From a bacterium (GTDB lineage: Bacteria; UBP14; UBA6098; JAFGQG01): 14,216 bases of DNA. Position 1 is the first letter of the stretch. Every line of letters begins with the position of its first letter. The notes beneath the pieces were generated by a model. The model saw only the letters and a list, made by a program, of their open reading frames with translations, was not told the origin of the DNA and searched no databases. Where the stretch lies: positions 1 through 14,216 of the forward strand of contig JAFGGQ010000111.1 of NCBI GenBank assembly GCA_016930435.1. The letters run 5' to 3'. The position numbers and the translations under genes are program-made. Below, in pieces: positions 7,495 to 14,216 of the stretch.

Positions 7495-8377
7495 AAAACT
7501 GGGAAGTGTCCTCATCGTGGGTGGCGGTATTGCCGGTATTCAGTCATCATTGGACCTTGCTAACTCTGGATATAAGGTCTATTTGATGGAAAAAGGGCCC
7601 TCCATTGGCGGGATCATGGCCCAGTTAGATAAGACCTTCCCCACCAACGACTGCGCAATGTGTATAATGGCCCCCAAATTAGTGGAATGCGGAAGACACC
7701 CAAACATCGAACTGATCACTAATAGTGAAATCCAGGACCTGGCCGGACACGCCGGAAATTTCAAGGTAAACATTACCAAAAAACCCCGCTATGTCGATGA
7801 AGATAAATGTACCGGTTGCGGCGCATGTATGGAAAATTGCCCGGTCCGGTATGAAATCCAGCCACCCGATGAAAAAGTCGAGATAAAACTGAGTCCGGAA
7901 GAACTGGAAAAAATAACCAGGATTATCAAGGATTACAAGGATAAAAAAGGAAACCTGCTTCCCGCACTCCACGATGTCAACATTAGCTATAATTATTTGC
8001 CTGAAAATATCCTCCGCTATATATCCGAGGAACTGGATATCCCCCTGAGCCTTATCTATCAGATCGCTACCTTCTATAATGCTTTCAGCTTGAAGCCGAA
8101 GGGCAAATATACCATTAATGTATGTTTGGGTACAGCCTGCTACATAAAGGGCGCAAACCGGATTTTAGAAGCATTTCAAAATCTGCTCAGGATCAAAGTA
8201 GGTAATACTACCGAGGATTTAATGTTCGGATTGGAAACTATCTCCTGCTTTGGGTGTTGTGGACAGGCACCAGTAGTTACCGTCAATGAGGATATTCACG
8301 GCCACTTCCGGATAACAAGAGTTCCCAAGATCATTAAAGATTACAAGGAGGGCTTATATGCAGAAACTGAAGCCTGA
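7472..8377 (+). CDS. Fusion of an HdrA N-terminal stub with a NuoE-type [2Fe-2S] domain
   Basis: This 301-residue protein joins two families. Residues 1-130 closely resemble the start of the long HdrA in this window: GGGIAGIQ at 17-24, [13 protein letters not shown] with C61/C64/C73, and one [4Fe-4S] motif at C113/116/119/123. The remainder of the HdrA flavoprotein is missing. Residues 141-298 form a NuoE-like (24 kDa, thioredoxin-fold) domain with [15 protein letters not shown] and [2Fe-2S] ligands C218, C223, C259 and C263 (CLGTAC and CFGCC). The ATG at 7472 is chosen because it sits just before the Rossmann strand; the in-frame GTG at 7400 would add 24 residues lying out of frame within the scaffold gene. 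The gene overlaps both neighbours. NuoE passes electrons to or from the NuoF FMN, so the stub probably docks this module onto the Hdr part. The truncated FAD fold may not bind FAD alone. Confidence 0.9.
   Translation: MKKDPKDKKLGSVLIVGGGIAGIQSSLDLANSGYKVYLMEKGPSIGGIMAQLDKTFPTNDCAMCIMAPKLVECGRHPNIELITNSEIQDLAGHAGNFKVNITKKPRYVDEDKCTGCGACMENCPVRYEIQPPDEKVEIKLSPEELEKITRIIKDYKDKKGNLLPALHDVNISYNYLPENILRYISEELDIPLSLIYQIATFYNAFSLKPKGKYTINVCLGTACYIKGANRILEAFQNLLRIKVGNTTEDLMFGLETISCFGCCGQAPVVTVNEDIHGHFRITRVPKIIKDYKEGLYAETEA
8345..8352 (+). promoter_or_regulatory. Shine-Dalgarno site inside the HdrA-NuoE gene
   Basis: AAGGAGGG lies within the last codons of the fusion gene, 5 bases ahead of the ATG at 8358. 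It fixes the start of the small downstream protein and allows it to be translated independently of, or coupled to, the fusion gene. Confidence 0.75.
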
Positions 8378-8741
8378 AGACCTGGAGAAAATAACCCAGA
8401 AAGTAAAACAAACCATGCTTCTTCGGGAGAGTACCGGTAAAGCAAAAATCATTGTACATATGGGGACTTGCGGGATTGCAGCTGGTTCCCGTAAAATAAT
8501 GAGCGCTGTGCTTAAAGAGATCGAGGATAATAAACTCGAAGATATCATTGTTACAACCTCCAGTTGCGCGGGGCTTTGCAGCAGGGAACCAATGATAACC
8601 GTAGAGATAAAGGGACAGCCTCCGGTCAAATATGTGGATCTGACCCCACAGAAAGTTGCTGAAATTATTCAAAGACATATTATCGGCGGCGAAATCGCTA
8701 AGGAATATGCACTGGCTTTTGGCAGCGAGAGAGTGCCTTAA
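8358..8741 (+). CDS. HndB-like thioredoxin-fold (2Fe-2S ferredoxin-like) protein
   Basis: This 127-residue protein resembles HndB of NADP-reducing hydrogenases and the thioredoxin-like ferredoxin domains fused to NuoF in other bacteria. It has MGTCGIAAG (C38), [13 protein letters not shown] (C70, C74) and [19 protein letters not shown], followed by a helix at about 97-108. Only three of the four cysteines of a full [2Fe-2S] thioredoxin-like ferredoxin are present, since the position five residues before C38 is valine; HndB relatives often look like this. It overlaps the preceding gene by 20 bases and has its own strong ribosome binding site. The order NuoE domain, HndB-like, NuoF matches hndABC-type operons, so it probably belongs to the NAD(P)H-oxidising module. 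Its exact role in HndB systems is not well established. A gap of 88 bases follows. Confidence 0.85.
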   Translation: MQKLKPEDLEKITQKVKQTMLLRESTGKAKIIVHMGTCGIAAGSRKIMSAVLKEIEDNKLEDIIVTTSSCAGLCSREPMITVEIKGQPPVKYVDLTPQKVAEIIQRHIIGGEIAKEYALAFGSERVP

Positions 8742-8829
8742 ACTGAATTGTACTTTTATACCAGAAAGACCCGAACAAATATGATCGTGTCTTTAATTTG
8801 AAATAATCTTTGCGATAAGGAAACCTAAG
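8742..8829 (+). promoter_or_regulatory. AT-rich spacer ahead of the NuoF-GltD gene, with a ribosome binding site
   Basis: This 88-base gap interrupts an otherwise compact gene set. AAGGA at 8817-8821 sits 8 bases before the ATG at 8830 and serves as its ribosome binding site. TTGTAC at 8748 has no suitable -10 at the right distance, and no clear hairpin was found. A promoter or processing site is possible but not shown. Confidence 0.3.
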
Positions 8830-11800
8830 ATGGCTTATAGGACTAATTTATTATTATGCACCTGTACTATGTGCGTTTCAGTGGGTGCCTTGAAAGTCAA
8901 AAAAAAATTGGAAGAGGAACTCAAAAAGCACAACCTGCAGGATGAGATTCAGATTGTCCCTACCGGCAGCAGCTGGTTATGTACCCGGGGCCCGACCCTG
9001 ATCGTCCAACCCGACGATGTGGTTTATCAATTTCTGAAAGAAGATGACATACCTTATTTGGTCGAGGAACACCTTCTCAAGGGTAGGCCTGTTAAAGCCC
9101 TGATGTACCAGCATCCGGAAGCCCTGGTCCCTATTGAAAAGCTGCACGAAATACCTTTTTACCGGGACCAGCGTCTGATCGCCCTGTGGAACCGGGGCAT
9201 TATCAACCCCGAGAATATCGATGAGTATATTGGCCGGGAGGGTTACCAGGCCTTAGCCAAGGTGCTCAGCGGGATGAAACCCGATGAGGTGATCCAGGTG
9301 ATTAAGGATTCCGGATTGCGCGGCAGGGGCGGGGGAGGATTCCCTACAGGAAGAAAATGGGAGTTTGCATTTAATAATCCCGAAAAACCAAAGTACTTGA
9401 TTTGCAACGCAGATGAAGGCGACCCCGGAGCATTTATGGACCGCTCCATCATCGAAGCAGACCCCCATTCACTGATCGAGGGAATGACCATCGCAGGTTA
9501 CGCTATCGGGGCAAATAAAGGATTTGTTTATGCACGTATCGAATACCCGCTTGCCATCAAACGGCTTCAGCAGGGCATCGAATCAGCACGGGAATATGGT
9601 TTATTGGGTAAAGGGATATTCGGTTCCGACTTTGACTTTGACCTGGAGATATTCCGTGGCGCCGGAGCATTCGTCTGCGGTGAGGAAACATCCTTGATCC
9701 ACTCTATTGAAGGCCAACCCGCTGAACCCAGGCAAAGACCACCATTCCCGGTGCAGCAGGGTTTGTTCGGCCAGCCTACCGTTATTAACAATGTCGAAAC
9801 ATTGGCAAACGTTCCCCGTATAATCAACTTCGGGGCAAAATGGTTTTCCAGTATCGGGACTGAAACCAGTAAGGGCACCAAAGTTTTCTCACTGGCTGGA
9901 GATATAATCAACGCCGGACTGGTAGAGGTACCTATGGGTATCACCCTGCGTCAAATGGTTTACGATATAGGGGGAGGCCTTCCCAACGATAAAAAATTTA
10001 AGGCTGTGCAAACCGGCGGGCCATCCGGGGGCGTCATTCCCTCCACCCTGCTGGACCTCCCCGTAGATTATGAACGGCTCCAGGAAGCCGATGCCATCAT
10101 GGGTTCCGGCGGAATGATCGTTATGGATGAGGATAATTGCATGGTCGATGTGGCCAAGTATTTTCTCAAATTCACCAATGATGAAAGCTGCGGCAAATGT
10201 ACCAGCTGCCGCGAGGGAAGCAAGGTCATGCTGGATATCCTGACCCGAATCACCCGGGGCGAAGGCCGGGAAGGAGATATCGAATTTCTGGAGGAACTAT
10301 GCTATGCCATCCGTGACGCATCCCAATGCGGATTAGGCCAAACCCTTCCCAATCCGGTACTATCCAGCATAAAACATTTCCGAAAAGAATATGAAGAGCA
10401 TATCAAGTTCAAGCGCTGCAATGCCGCGATCTGTACCGAGATAATCTCCTCACCCTGCCAGCATACCTGCCCCATTGAAACAGAAGCGGCCACCTATATC
10501 GCTTTGACTGCCCAACGGAAGTACCGCGAGGCTCTGGAGATCGTCCGTAAGGACAATCCACTCCCAGGTGTATGCGGAAGGGTATGTCATCATCCCTGTG
10601 AATCAAAGTGCAGGGCCGGAGAAGGCGGACAGCCTATCGCCATCCGGGACATCAAACGCTTCCTGACCGATTATGGCAAGGAGCATAATTTCGAGCATAC
10701 TTTAAAGCCCCTGAAAAAGCGCACTGAAAAGGTAGCCGTAGTAGGTTCCGGCCCGGCGGGTCTGGCGGCGGCTAACAGCCTGGCCATTGAAGGTTACCAG
10801 GTAACCGTGTTTGAAGCACTCCCTATGATCGGCGGGATGCTAAGGGCAGGCATCCCCCCGCACCGCTTACCCCGCGATATCCTGGATTATGATCTCGAAC
10901 CGATCAGGAAAATCGTTGATTTCAAGACCAATACCAGACTGGGTAAGGATTTCAATCTGGAGGATCTCTTTGAGCAGGGATACAAGGCGGTATTTTTAGC
11001 GCTGGGAGCACATAAAAGCACCATGCTCGGCATTCCCGGCGAGGAGTCCGAAGGAGTACTTGGTTCCATGCCCTTCCTGACCATGGTTAACCTGGGTCAT
11101 GAAGTGAATATTGGAAAAAGAATCGGGATCATAGGCGGAGGTAACTCGGCAGTGGATGCCGCGCGAGTAGCGCAAAGGCTTCCTGAAGTCGAGGAAGTTA
11201 CTATTATTTACCGGCGTACCCAGAAGGAAATGCCAGCTTATGCAGAAGAGGTTGAACAAGCTCTTGAGGAAGGTATCAAGATAGTATTCCTGGCAGCACC
11301 CACCAAGATAATCACTAAAGATGGCAAACTTAGCAAGGTTGAATGTATCCGGATAGAACTGGGCGAAATGGACAATAGTGGTCGTAGGCGGCCGGTCCCC
11401 ATTGAGGGCTCTGAGTTTACAATGGAGCTGGACACCTTGATCCGGGCTATCAGCGAACAGCCGGAAACTGGTTTCATCAGCGATAAGGACGGGCTCGAGT
11501 TAACCCGCTGGGGCACTATCGTTGTCAACGAGGAGTATCTCTCTACCCCTCGCCAGGGAATATTTGCAGGCGGAGATGTAGTCACCGGGCCAAATACCGT
11601 GATCGAAGCCATCGCCGCCGGAAAACTGGCTGCGGAAATGATAGGCAAATATCTCGATGGACAAGAACTCAACAGGACCTATACTATTACCAGACCATCC
11701 CAATATCCCGAACCCGTGGAGTTGTCAGAGGACGAACTTGACGAAGCCACCCGGCCGGAAATGCCTTTGATCCCGCCTTCTGAAAGGGCCAAGAACTTCA

Positions 11801-11910
11801 AGGAAGTAGCCCGGGGATACACGGAGGAGATGGTAATCAAGGAAGCCCGGCGATGCCTCCGTTGCGACCTTGAAACCGAAGATGGGAAAAAAGCAGTGGG
11901 GAGATCATGA
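8830..11910 (+). CDS. NuoF-GltD fusion: FMN/NADH subunit joined to FAD/NAD(P)H oxidoreductase
   Basis: This 1026-residue protein has three parts. Residues 1-95 are a thioredoxin-like domain (C10, C12, C15, C51). Residues 110-525 are a NuoF/HydB-type FMN and NADH subunit with GRGGGGFPTG (165-174), CNADEGDPGAF (192-202), GAGAFVCGEE (277-286) and the [4Fe-4S] ligands C454, C457, C460 and C500. Residues 530-1015 resemble GltD, NfnB and dihydropyrimidine dehydrogenase: an N-terminal iron-sulfur helical region (C543, C547, C582, C586, C590, C594), a FAD fold (VVGSGPAGLAAA, 637-648), an NAD(P)H fold (GIIGGGNSAVDAA, 766-778), IYRRTQKEMPA (793-803) and the closing FAD motif IFAGGDVVTGP (911-921). The two ferredoxin motifs often found at the C-terminus of HydB/HndC are replaced by the GltD part. 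It may exchange electrons between NADH, NADPH and the Hdr module. Its stop overlaps the next start by 4 bases. Domains are clear; direction and substrate are inferred. Confidence 0.92.
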   Translation: MAYRTNLLLCTCTMCVSVGALKVKKKLEEELKKHNLQDEIQIVPTGSSWLCTRGPTLIVQPDDVVYQFLKEDDIPYLVEEHLLKGRPVKALMYQHPEALVPIEKLHEIPFYRDQRLIALWNRGIINPENIDEYIGREGYQALAKVLSGMKPDEVIQVIKDSGLRGRGGGGFPTGRKWEFAFNNPEKPKYLICNADEGDPGAFMDRSIIEADPHSLIEGMTIAGYAIGANKGFVYARIEYPLAIKRLQQGIESAREYGLLGKGIFGSDFDFDLEIFRGAGAFVCGEETSLIHSIEGQPAEPRQRPPFPVQQGLFGQPTVINNVETLANVPRIINFGAKWFSSIGTETSKGTKVFSLAGDIINAGLVEVPMGITLRQMVYDIGGGLPNDKKFKAVQTGGPSGGVIPSTLLDLPVDYERLQEADAIMGSGGMIVMDEDNCMVDVAKYFLKFTNDESCGKCTSCREGSKVMLDILTRITRGEGREGDIEFLEELCYAIRDASQCGLGQTLPNPVLSSIKHFRKEYEEHIKFKRCNAAICTEIISSPCQHTCPIETEAATYIALTAQRKYREALEIVRKDNPLPGVCGRVCHHPCESKCRAGEGGQPIAIRDIKRFLTDYGKEHNFEHTLKPLKKRTEKVAVVGSGPAGLAAANSLAIEGYQVTVFEALPMIGGMLRAGIPPHRLPRDILDYDLEPIRKIVDFKTNTRLGKDFNLEDLFEQGYKAVFLALGAHKSTMLGIPGEESEGVLGSMPFLTMVNLGHEVNIGKRIGIIGGGNSAVDAARVAQRLPEVEEVTIIYRRTQKEMPAYAEEVEQALEEGIKIVFLAAPTKIITKDGKLSKVECIRIELGEMDNSGRRRPVPIEGSEFTMELDTLIRAISEQPETGFISDKDGLELTRWGTIVVNEEYLSTPRQGIFAGGDVVTGPNTVIEAIAAGKLAAEMIGKYLDGQELNRTYTITRPSQYPEPVELSEDELDEATRPEMPLIPPSERAKNFKEVARGYTEEMVIKEARRCLRCDLETEDGKKAVGRS

Positions 11911-12263
11911 CCATTGAAGATATCAAAAAAATACTGAAAGCCGAAACGTTGACTGGAGAAAAGCTCCTGGATCGTGAAGTAAAAAGGGTTTGCGCCTCCG
12001 ACCTTATGAGCGATGTGCTGAGCTTCACCCTGGAAGATGCCCTGCTCCTGACCGGCCTGACCAATATCCAAACCATCTATACCGTGGAGATGGCTGACCT
12101 GTTGGCAGTTTGTTTCGTAAGGGGCAAAAAGCCCGATGAACGCACTATCCAACTTGCCAGGACTAAAAACATACCAATTCTTACTACAAATCTATCCATG
12201 TTCGAAAGCTGTGGCTTGCTTTTCGCTGAAGGTTTCATCGATTCTTTCAAAAAAGAACCTTAG
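11907..12263 (+). CDS. DRTGG-family small protein, first copy
   Basis: This 118-residue protein belongs to the DRTGG family, recognised from VCASDLMSDVLSF (about 28-40), a central ALLLTGLTN stretch, and PDERTIQLARTKNIPILTT near 75-93. The name motif itself is degenerate. These domains are found in phosphotransacetylase-like and CBS/pyrophosphatase proteins, where they are thought to bind ligands, and as stand-alone genes beside [FeFe]-hydrogenase operons. The start codon overlaps the stop of the NuoF-GltD gene (ATGA), so translation is coupled. A second copy follows at 13196-13540 beyond the CBS-ATPase gene. A sensory or regulatory role is likely but unproven. No catalytic residues are evident. 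Confidence 0.8.
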   Translation: MTIEDIKKILKAETLTGEKLLDREVKRVCASDLMSDVLSFTLEDALLLTGLTNIQTIYTVEMADLLAVCFVRGKKPDERTIQLARTKNIPILTTNLSMFESCGLLFAEGFIDSFKKEP

Positions 12264-12276
12264 CGCACTCTGATTG

Positions 12277-13209
12277 ATGGAAAAAAATAATTCAATTTCA
12301 AAACTCCAGGAACTGGCCTACGAACTGAAGATCAGGGATATAATGACTACCAGGGTTACTACTGTATTGCCAACTCAGAACATCAAAGATCTGCGGAAGA
12401 TAATGCACGATTCCAGCATCTCCGGCACCCCGGTAATGGAAAACGGTAAGCTGATCGGTATCATCTCTATCGAAGACTTTATCAGATCCCTCGTTAGAGG
12501 TGAAAATAACAAGACCGTCCAGGATATCATGACCCATCACGTTGAAACACTGTGCGCTGACGAACCGGTTATACATGCTGTAGCAAAATTCGAGAAGTTC
12601 GGTTACGGCCGGTTTCCCATTGTCGAGAGAAAGACCGGTGAACTTGCGGGGATAATTACAAAAAGCGATATCATCAAGGGAATGCTCAGGAAGCTGGAAA
12701 TAGACTATCGTGAGGAGGAAATCCACCGTTACAGGGCCAGTCATCTTTTCGAGGACGTGGTTGCTGATCACATTAATCTTACTTTGGAGTATAACGTTCA
12801 AGGCCAGAATTTTCACCATGCTGGTGAAGCCTCCAGCCGTTTAAAGAAAACCCTTCAGCGAATGGGACTACCGCTTGAGATCGTGAGAAGGGCGGCTATT
12901 GCATCCTATGAAATAGAGATGAACATAGTTATTTACACTAATGGGGGCAAATTAACCGCTTCCCTCCTCCCCGGGATTCTTAGTATAACCGCGGTAGATA
13001 AGGGCCCGGGGATACCGGATATACAACAGGCCATGCAACCAGGATTTTCGACGGCTACTACAACCATACGGGAAATGGGTTTCGGTGCCGGAATGGGACT
13101 CCCTAACGTAAAAAAATATACGGACGATATGCAAATTACATCTACACTCGGTAAGGGTACGGAAATAATAACAAAAATTTACCTCAAAGACCAAAATGCT
13201 CAAACTTAA
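12277..13209 (+). CDS. CBS-pair protein with RsbW-like HATPase domain
   Basis: This 310-residue protein begins with a pair of CBS domains (about 17-72 with SISGTPVMENGKLIGIISIEDF, split here as SISGTPVMENGK and LIGIISIEDF; and 80-137 with FPIVERKTGELAGIITKSDI as its core). These usually sense adenine nucleotides or S-adenosylmethionine. After a linker comes a GHKL ATPase domain (165-305) of the anti-sigma factor or RsbW type: an N-box around EIEMNIVIYTN, a G1 box DKGPGIPD and a G2 box GFGAGMGLPNVK. There is no histidine phosphorylation domain, so it is not a classical sensor kinase. The ATG at 12277 is preferred to the TTG at 12274. It lies 13 bases after the first DRTGG gene and overlaps the second by 14. 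The family commonly lies beside [FeFe]-hydrogenase genes. It may sense energy state and control this cluster; no target is visible here. Confidence 0.88.
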   Translation: MEKNNSISKLQELAYELKIRDIMTTRVTTVLPTQNIKDLRKIMHDSSISGTPVMENGKLIGIISIEDFIRSLVRGENNKTVQDIMTHHVETLCADEPVIHAVAKFEKFGYGRFPIVERKTGELAGIITKSDIIKGMLRKLEIDYREEEIHRYRASHLFEDVVADHINLTLEYNVQGQNFHHAGEASSRLKKTLQRMGLPLEIVRRAAIASYEIEMNIVIYTNGGKLTASLLPGILSITAVDKGPGIPDIQQAMQPGFSTATTTIREMGFGAGMGLPNVKKYTDDMQITSTLGKGTEIITKIYLKDQNAQT

Positions 13210-13540
13210 GGACATTATCCCGGAGCTGGAACTTAAACCAGCTTCCCAAAATTTTGATTCTAACCATGAGGTTACCGGTGGCTACGCCTCCGACCTGCTC
13301 AGCGATGTTATCGCTAACGCCGAAAAGAACTATCTATGGATTACCTTGCAGACTCATGAGAATATAATCGCGGTGGCTGTTTTGAAAGAGCTGGCAGGGA
13401 TCATACTGATAAATGATAGGGAACCCGATCCAAACACACTTAGCAAAGCAGAAAAAGAGGGCATTGCCCTGTTGCTAACCCCATTGCCTGCTTTCGAAGT
13501 AGTGGGCAGATTATATCAAATGGGTCTCCGCGGTTTGTAA
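13196..13540 (+). CDS. DRTGG-family small protein, second copy
   Basis: This 114-residue protein shares with the first copy the motif GYASDLLSDVIANA (about 29-42), a hydrophobic strand ILLTP-like stretch (LLLTPLPAFEVVGRL, 91-105) and PDPNTLSKAEKEGI in the same place as the first copy's PDERTIQLARTKNI. The two are therefore diverged paralogs. It overlaps the end of the CBS-HATPase gene by 14 bases, so translation is coupled. No cysteines or catalytic motifs are seen, which fits a binding or signalling role. It may partner with the other DRTGG protein and the ATPase. The PHP gene follows 17 bases later. Confidence 0.8.
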   Translation: MLKLKDIIPELELKPASQNFDSNHEVTGGYASDLLSDVIANAEKNYLWITLQTHENIIAVAVLKELAGIILINDREPDPNTLSKAEKEGIALLLTPLPAFEVVGRLYQMGLRGL

Positions 13541-13557
13541 TTAAATTGCTCTATGAA

Positions 13558-14216
13558 ATGCTGAAAAAATTTAAAATGGATCTGCACCTCCACACTTGCC
13601 TGTCACCCTGTGGGGATATCGCCATGCTTCCATCCAGAATAGTCCGGAAGGCGCAGGAACTTGGCCTGGATGCCATTGCCATTTCAGACCATAATTCTGC
13701 TGAAAATGTGAACGCGGCGCAAATGGCAGGGGACGAAATCGGAATAACAGTCATCGGCGGAATGGAGATCACATCCCGGGAAGAGGTACATATCTTAACC
13801 CTATTCCCCGATTACAAAAAACTCATGGAAATGCAACATATCGTCTATCAGCATTTGCCCGGTGAGAATGATCCTGACGCATTTGGCGACCAGATCGTAG
13901 TGGACAGTAACGACCAGGTGATCGACCTGAATTTCCGGCTGTTGATCGGTGCAACCGAGTTATCCGTGGAGGAAATCGTAGATCGTACCCATGCCCTGAA
14001 TGGTCTGGTCATTGCATCTCATGTTGACCGGGAACGATTTGGCATTATAGGTCAACTGGGTTTTATTCCACCTGGATTAGAACTGGATGCACTGGAGATA
14101 TCTCCAAGATCTGCACTGGAAATGGAAACCCTGGTGTTTGCTCCCGGTAATCAGTACCCCCTGGTTACCTTCTCAGACGCGCACTACCTGGAGGACATCG
14201 GCAAAATATACACCAG
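13558..14216 (+). CDS. PHP-domain metal-dependent phosphoesterase-like protein (3' end outside window)
   Basis: The reading frame stays open to the window end, giving 219 visible residues. PHP metal-binding motifs are clear: DLHLHTCLSPCGD (H10, H12, D20), ISDHNSAEN (H45), GGMEIT (E70), H78, ASHVDRERFG (H155) and FSDAHY (D207, H209). The domain is thus nearly complete and only a short tail appears to be missing. Such proteins bind two or three metal ions and hydrolyse phosphoesters, as in PolX/YciV-type proteins. Stand-alone PHP proteins of this kind recur beside DRTGG and HATPase genes in [FeFe]-hydrogenase clusters, although the substrate there is unknown. The ATG at 13558 is chosen; TTG at 13546 and ATG at 13576 are alternatives, and none has a strong ribosome binding site. 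The gene follows the second DRTGG gene by 17 bases. Confidence 0.88.
   Translation, partial: MLKKFKMDLHLHTCLSPCGDIAMLPSRIVRKAQELGLDAIAISDHNSAENVNAAQMAGDEIGITVIGGMEITSREEVHILTLFPDYKKLMEMQHIVYQHLPGENDPDAFGDQIVVDSNDQVIDLNFRLLIGATELSVEEIVDRTHALNGLVIASHVDRERFGIIGQLGFIPPGLELDALEISPRSALEMETLVFAPGNQYPLVTFSDAHYLEDIGKIYT

Noticed and set aside
8742-8829. Possible terminator or riboswitch in the 88-base spacer
   Set aside because: No stable stem with a T-run and no recognisable riboswitch core could be drawn by eye.
1-14216. Search for a hydrogenase or formate dehydrogenase catalytic subunit
   Set aside because: No H-cluster motifs, NiFe CxxC pairs or molybdopterin-type oxidoreductase was found; cysteine-rich stretches are all ferredoxin, NuoE/F or Hdr motifs.

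Overview
This window looks like one long plus-strand gene cluster from a strictly anaerobic bacterium. Almost every gene encodes an iron-sulfur or flavin subunit of a cytosolic electron-bifurcating machine. GC content is moderate by eye, every gene is on the same strand, and most genes abut or overlap. The species cannot be fixed from the sequence. The mix of HdrA/Flx subunits, NuoE/NuoF subunits and a DRTGG/CBS-ATPase/PHP block would fit Chloroflexota, Desulfobacterota or Clostridia-like anaerobes. No RNA genes, mobile elements or CRISPR arrays were seen, and no gap between genes exceeds about 116 bases.

Region 1 (1-6477) is a heterodisulfide-reductase/flavin-oxidoreductase block. It holds a double-length HdrA (its 5' end lies outside the window), an MvhD/FlxD [2Fe-2S] protein, two different iron-sulfur proteins (one FrhB-like, one AsrA/sulfhydrogenase-beta-like) and a FAD/NAD(P)/[2Fe-2S] reductase of the FlxA/AsrB type. 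This matches the parts list of the FlxABCD-HdrABC systems, but hdrA comes first and the flx genes run D-C-B-A.

Region 2 (6594-8741) is a tightly overlapping set: HdrC, a NifU/IscU-type Fe-S scaffold, a protein joining an HdrA N-terminal stub to a NuoE [2Fe-2S] domain, and a small HndB-like protein. No HdrB is present. Region 3 (8830-11910) is a 1026-residue fusion of a NuoF-type FMN/NADH subunit with a GltD/NfnB-type FAD/NAD(P)H oxidoreductase. Region 4 (11907-14216) is a regulatory-looking block of two small DRTGG-family proteins either side of a CBS-pair/HATPase protein, followed by a PHP-domain protein cut by the window end. This block commonly accompanies [FeFe]-hydrogenase genes, so a hydrogenase may lie downstream; none is in the window.

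The inferred working model is a multi-entry electron hub. Pyridine nucleotides could enter at FlxA, at the NuoF FMN site and at the GltD-like FAD site. The long HdrA would be the likely flavin-based bifurcation centre, and HdrC, MvhD and the NuoE-type subunits would carry electrons between modules. The HdrA-NuoE fusion is the best sequence clue that the Hdr/Flx half and the NuoEF half form one complex. The terminal partner normally supplied by HdrB, or by a hydrogenase, is not visible here.
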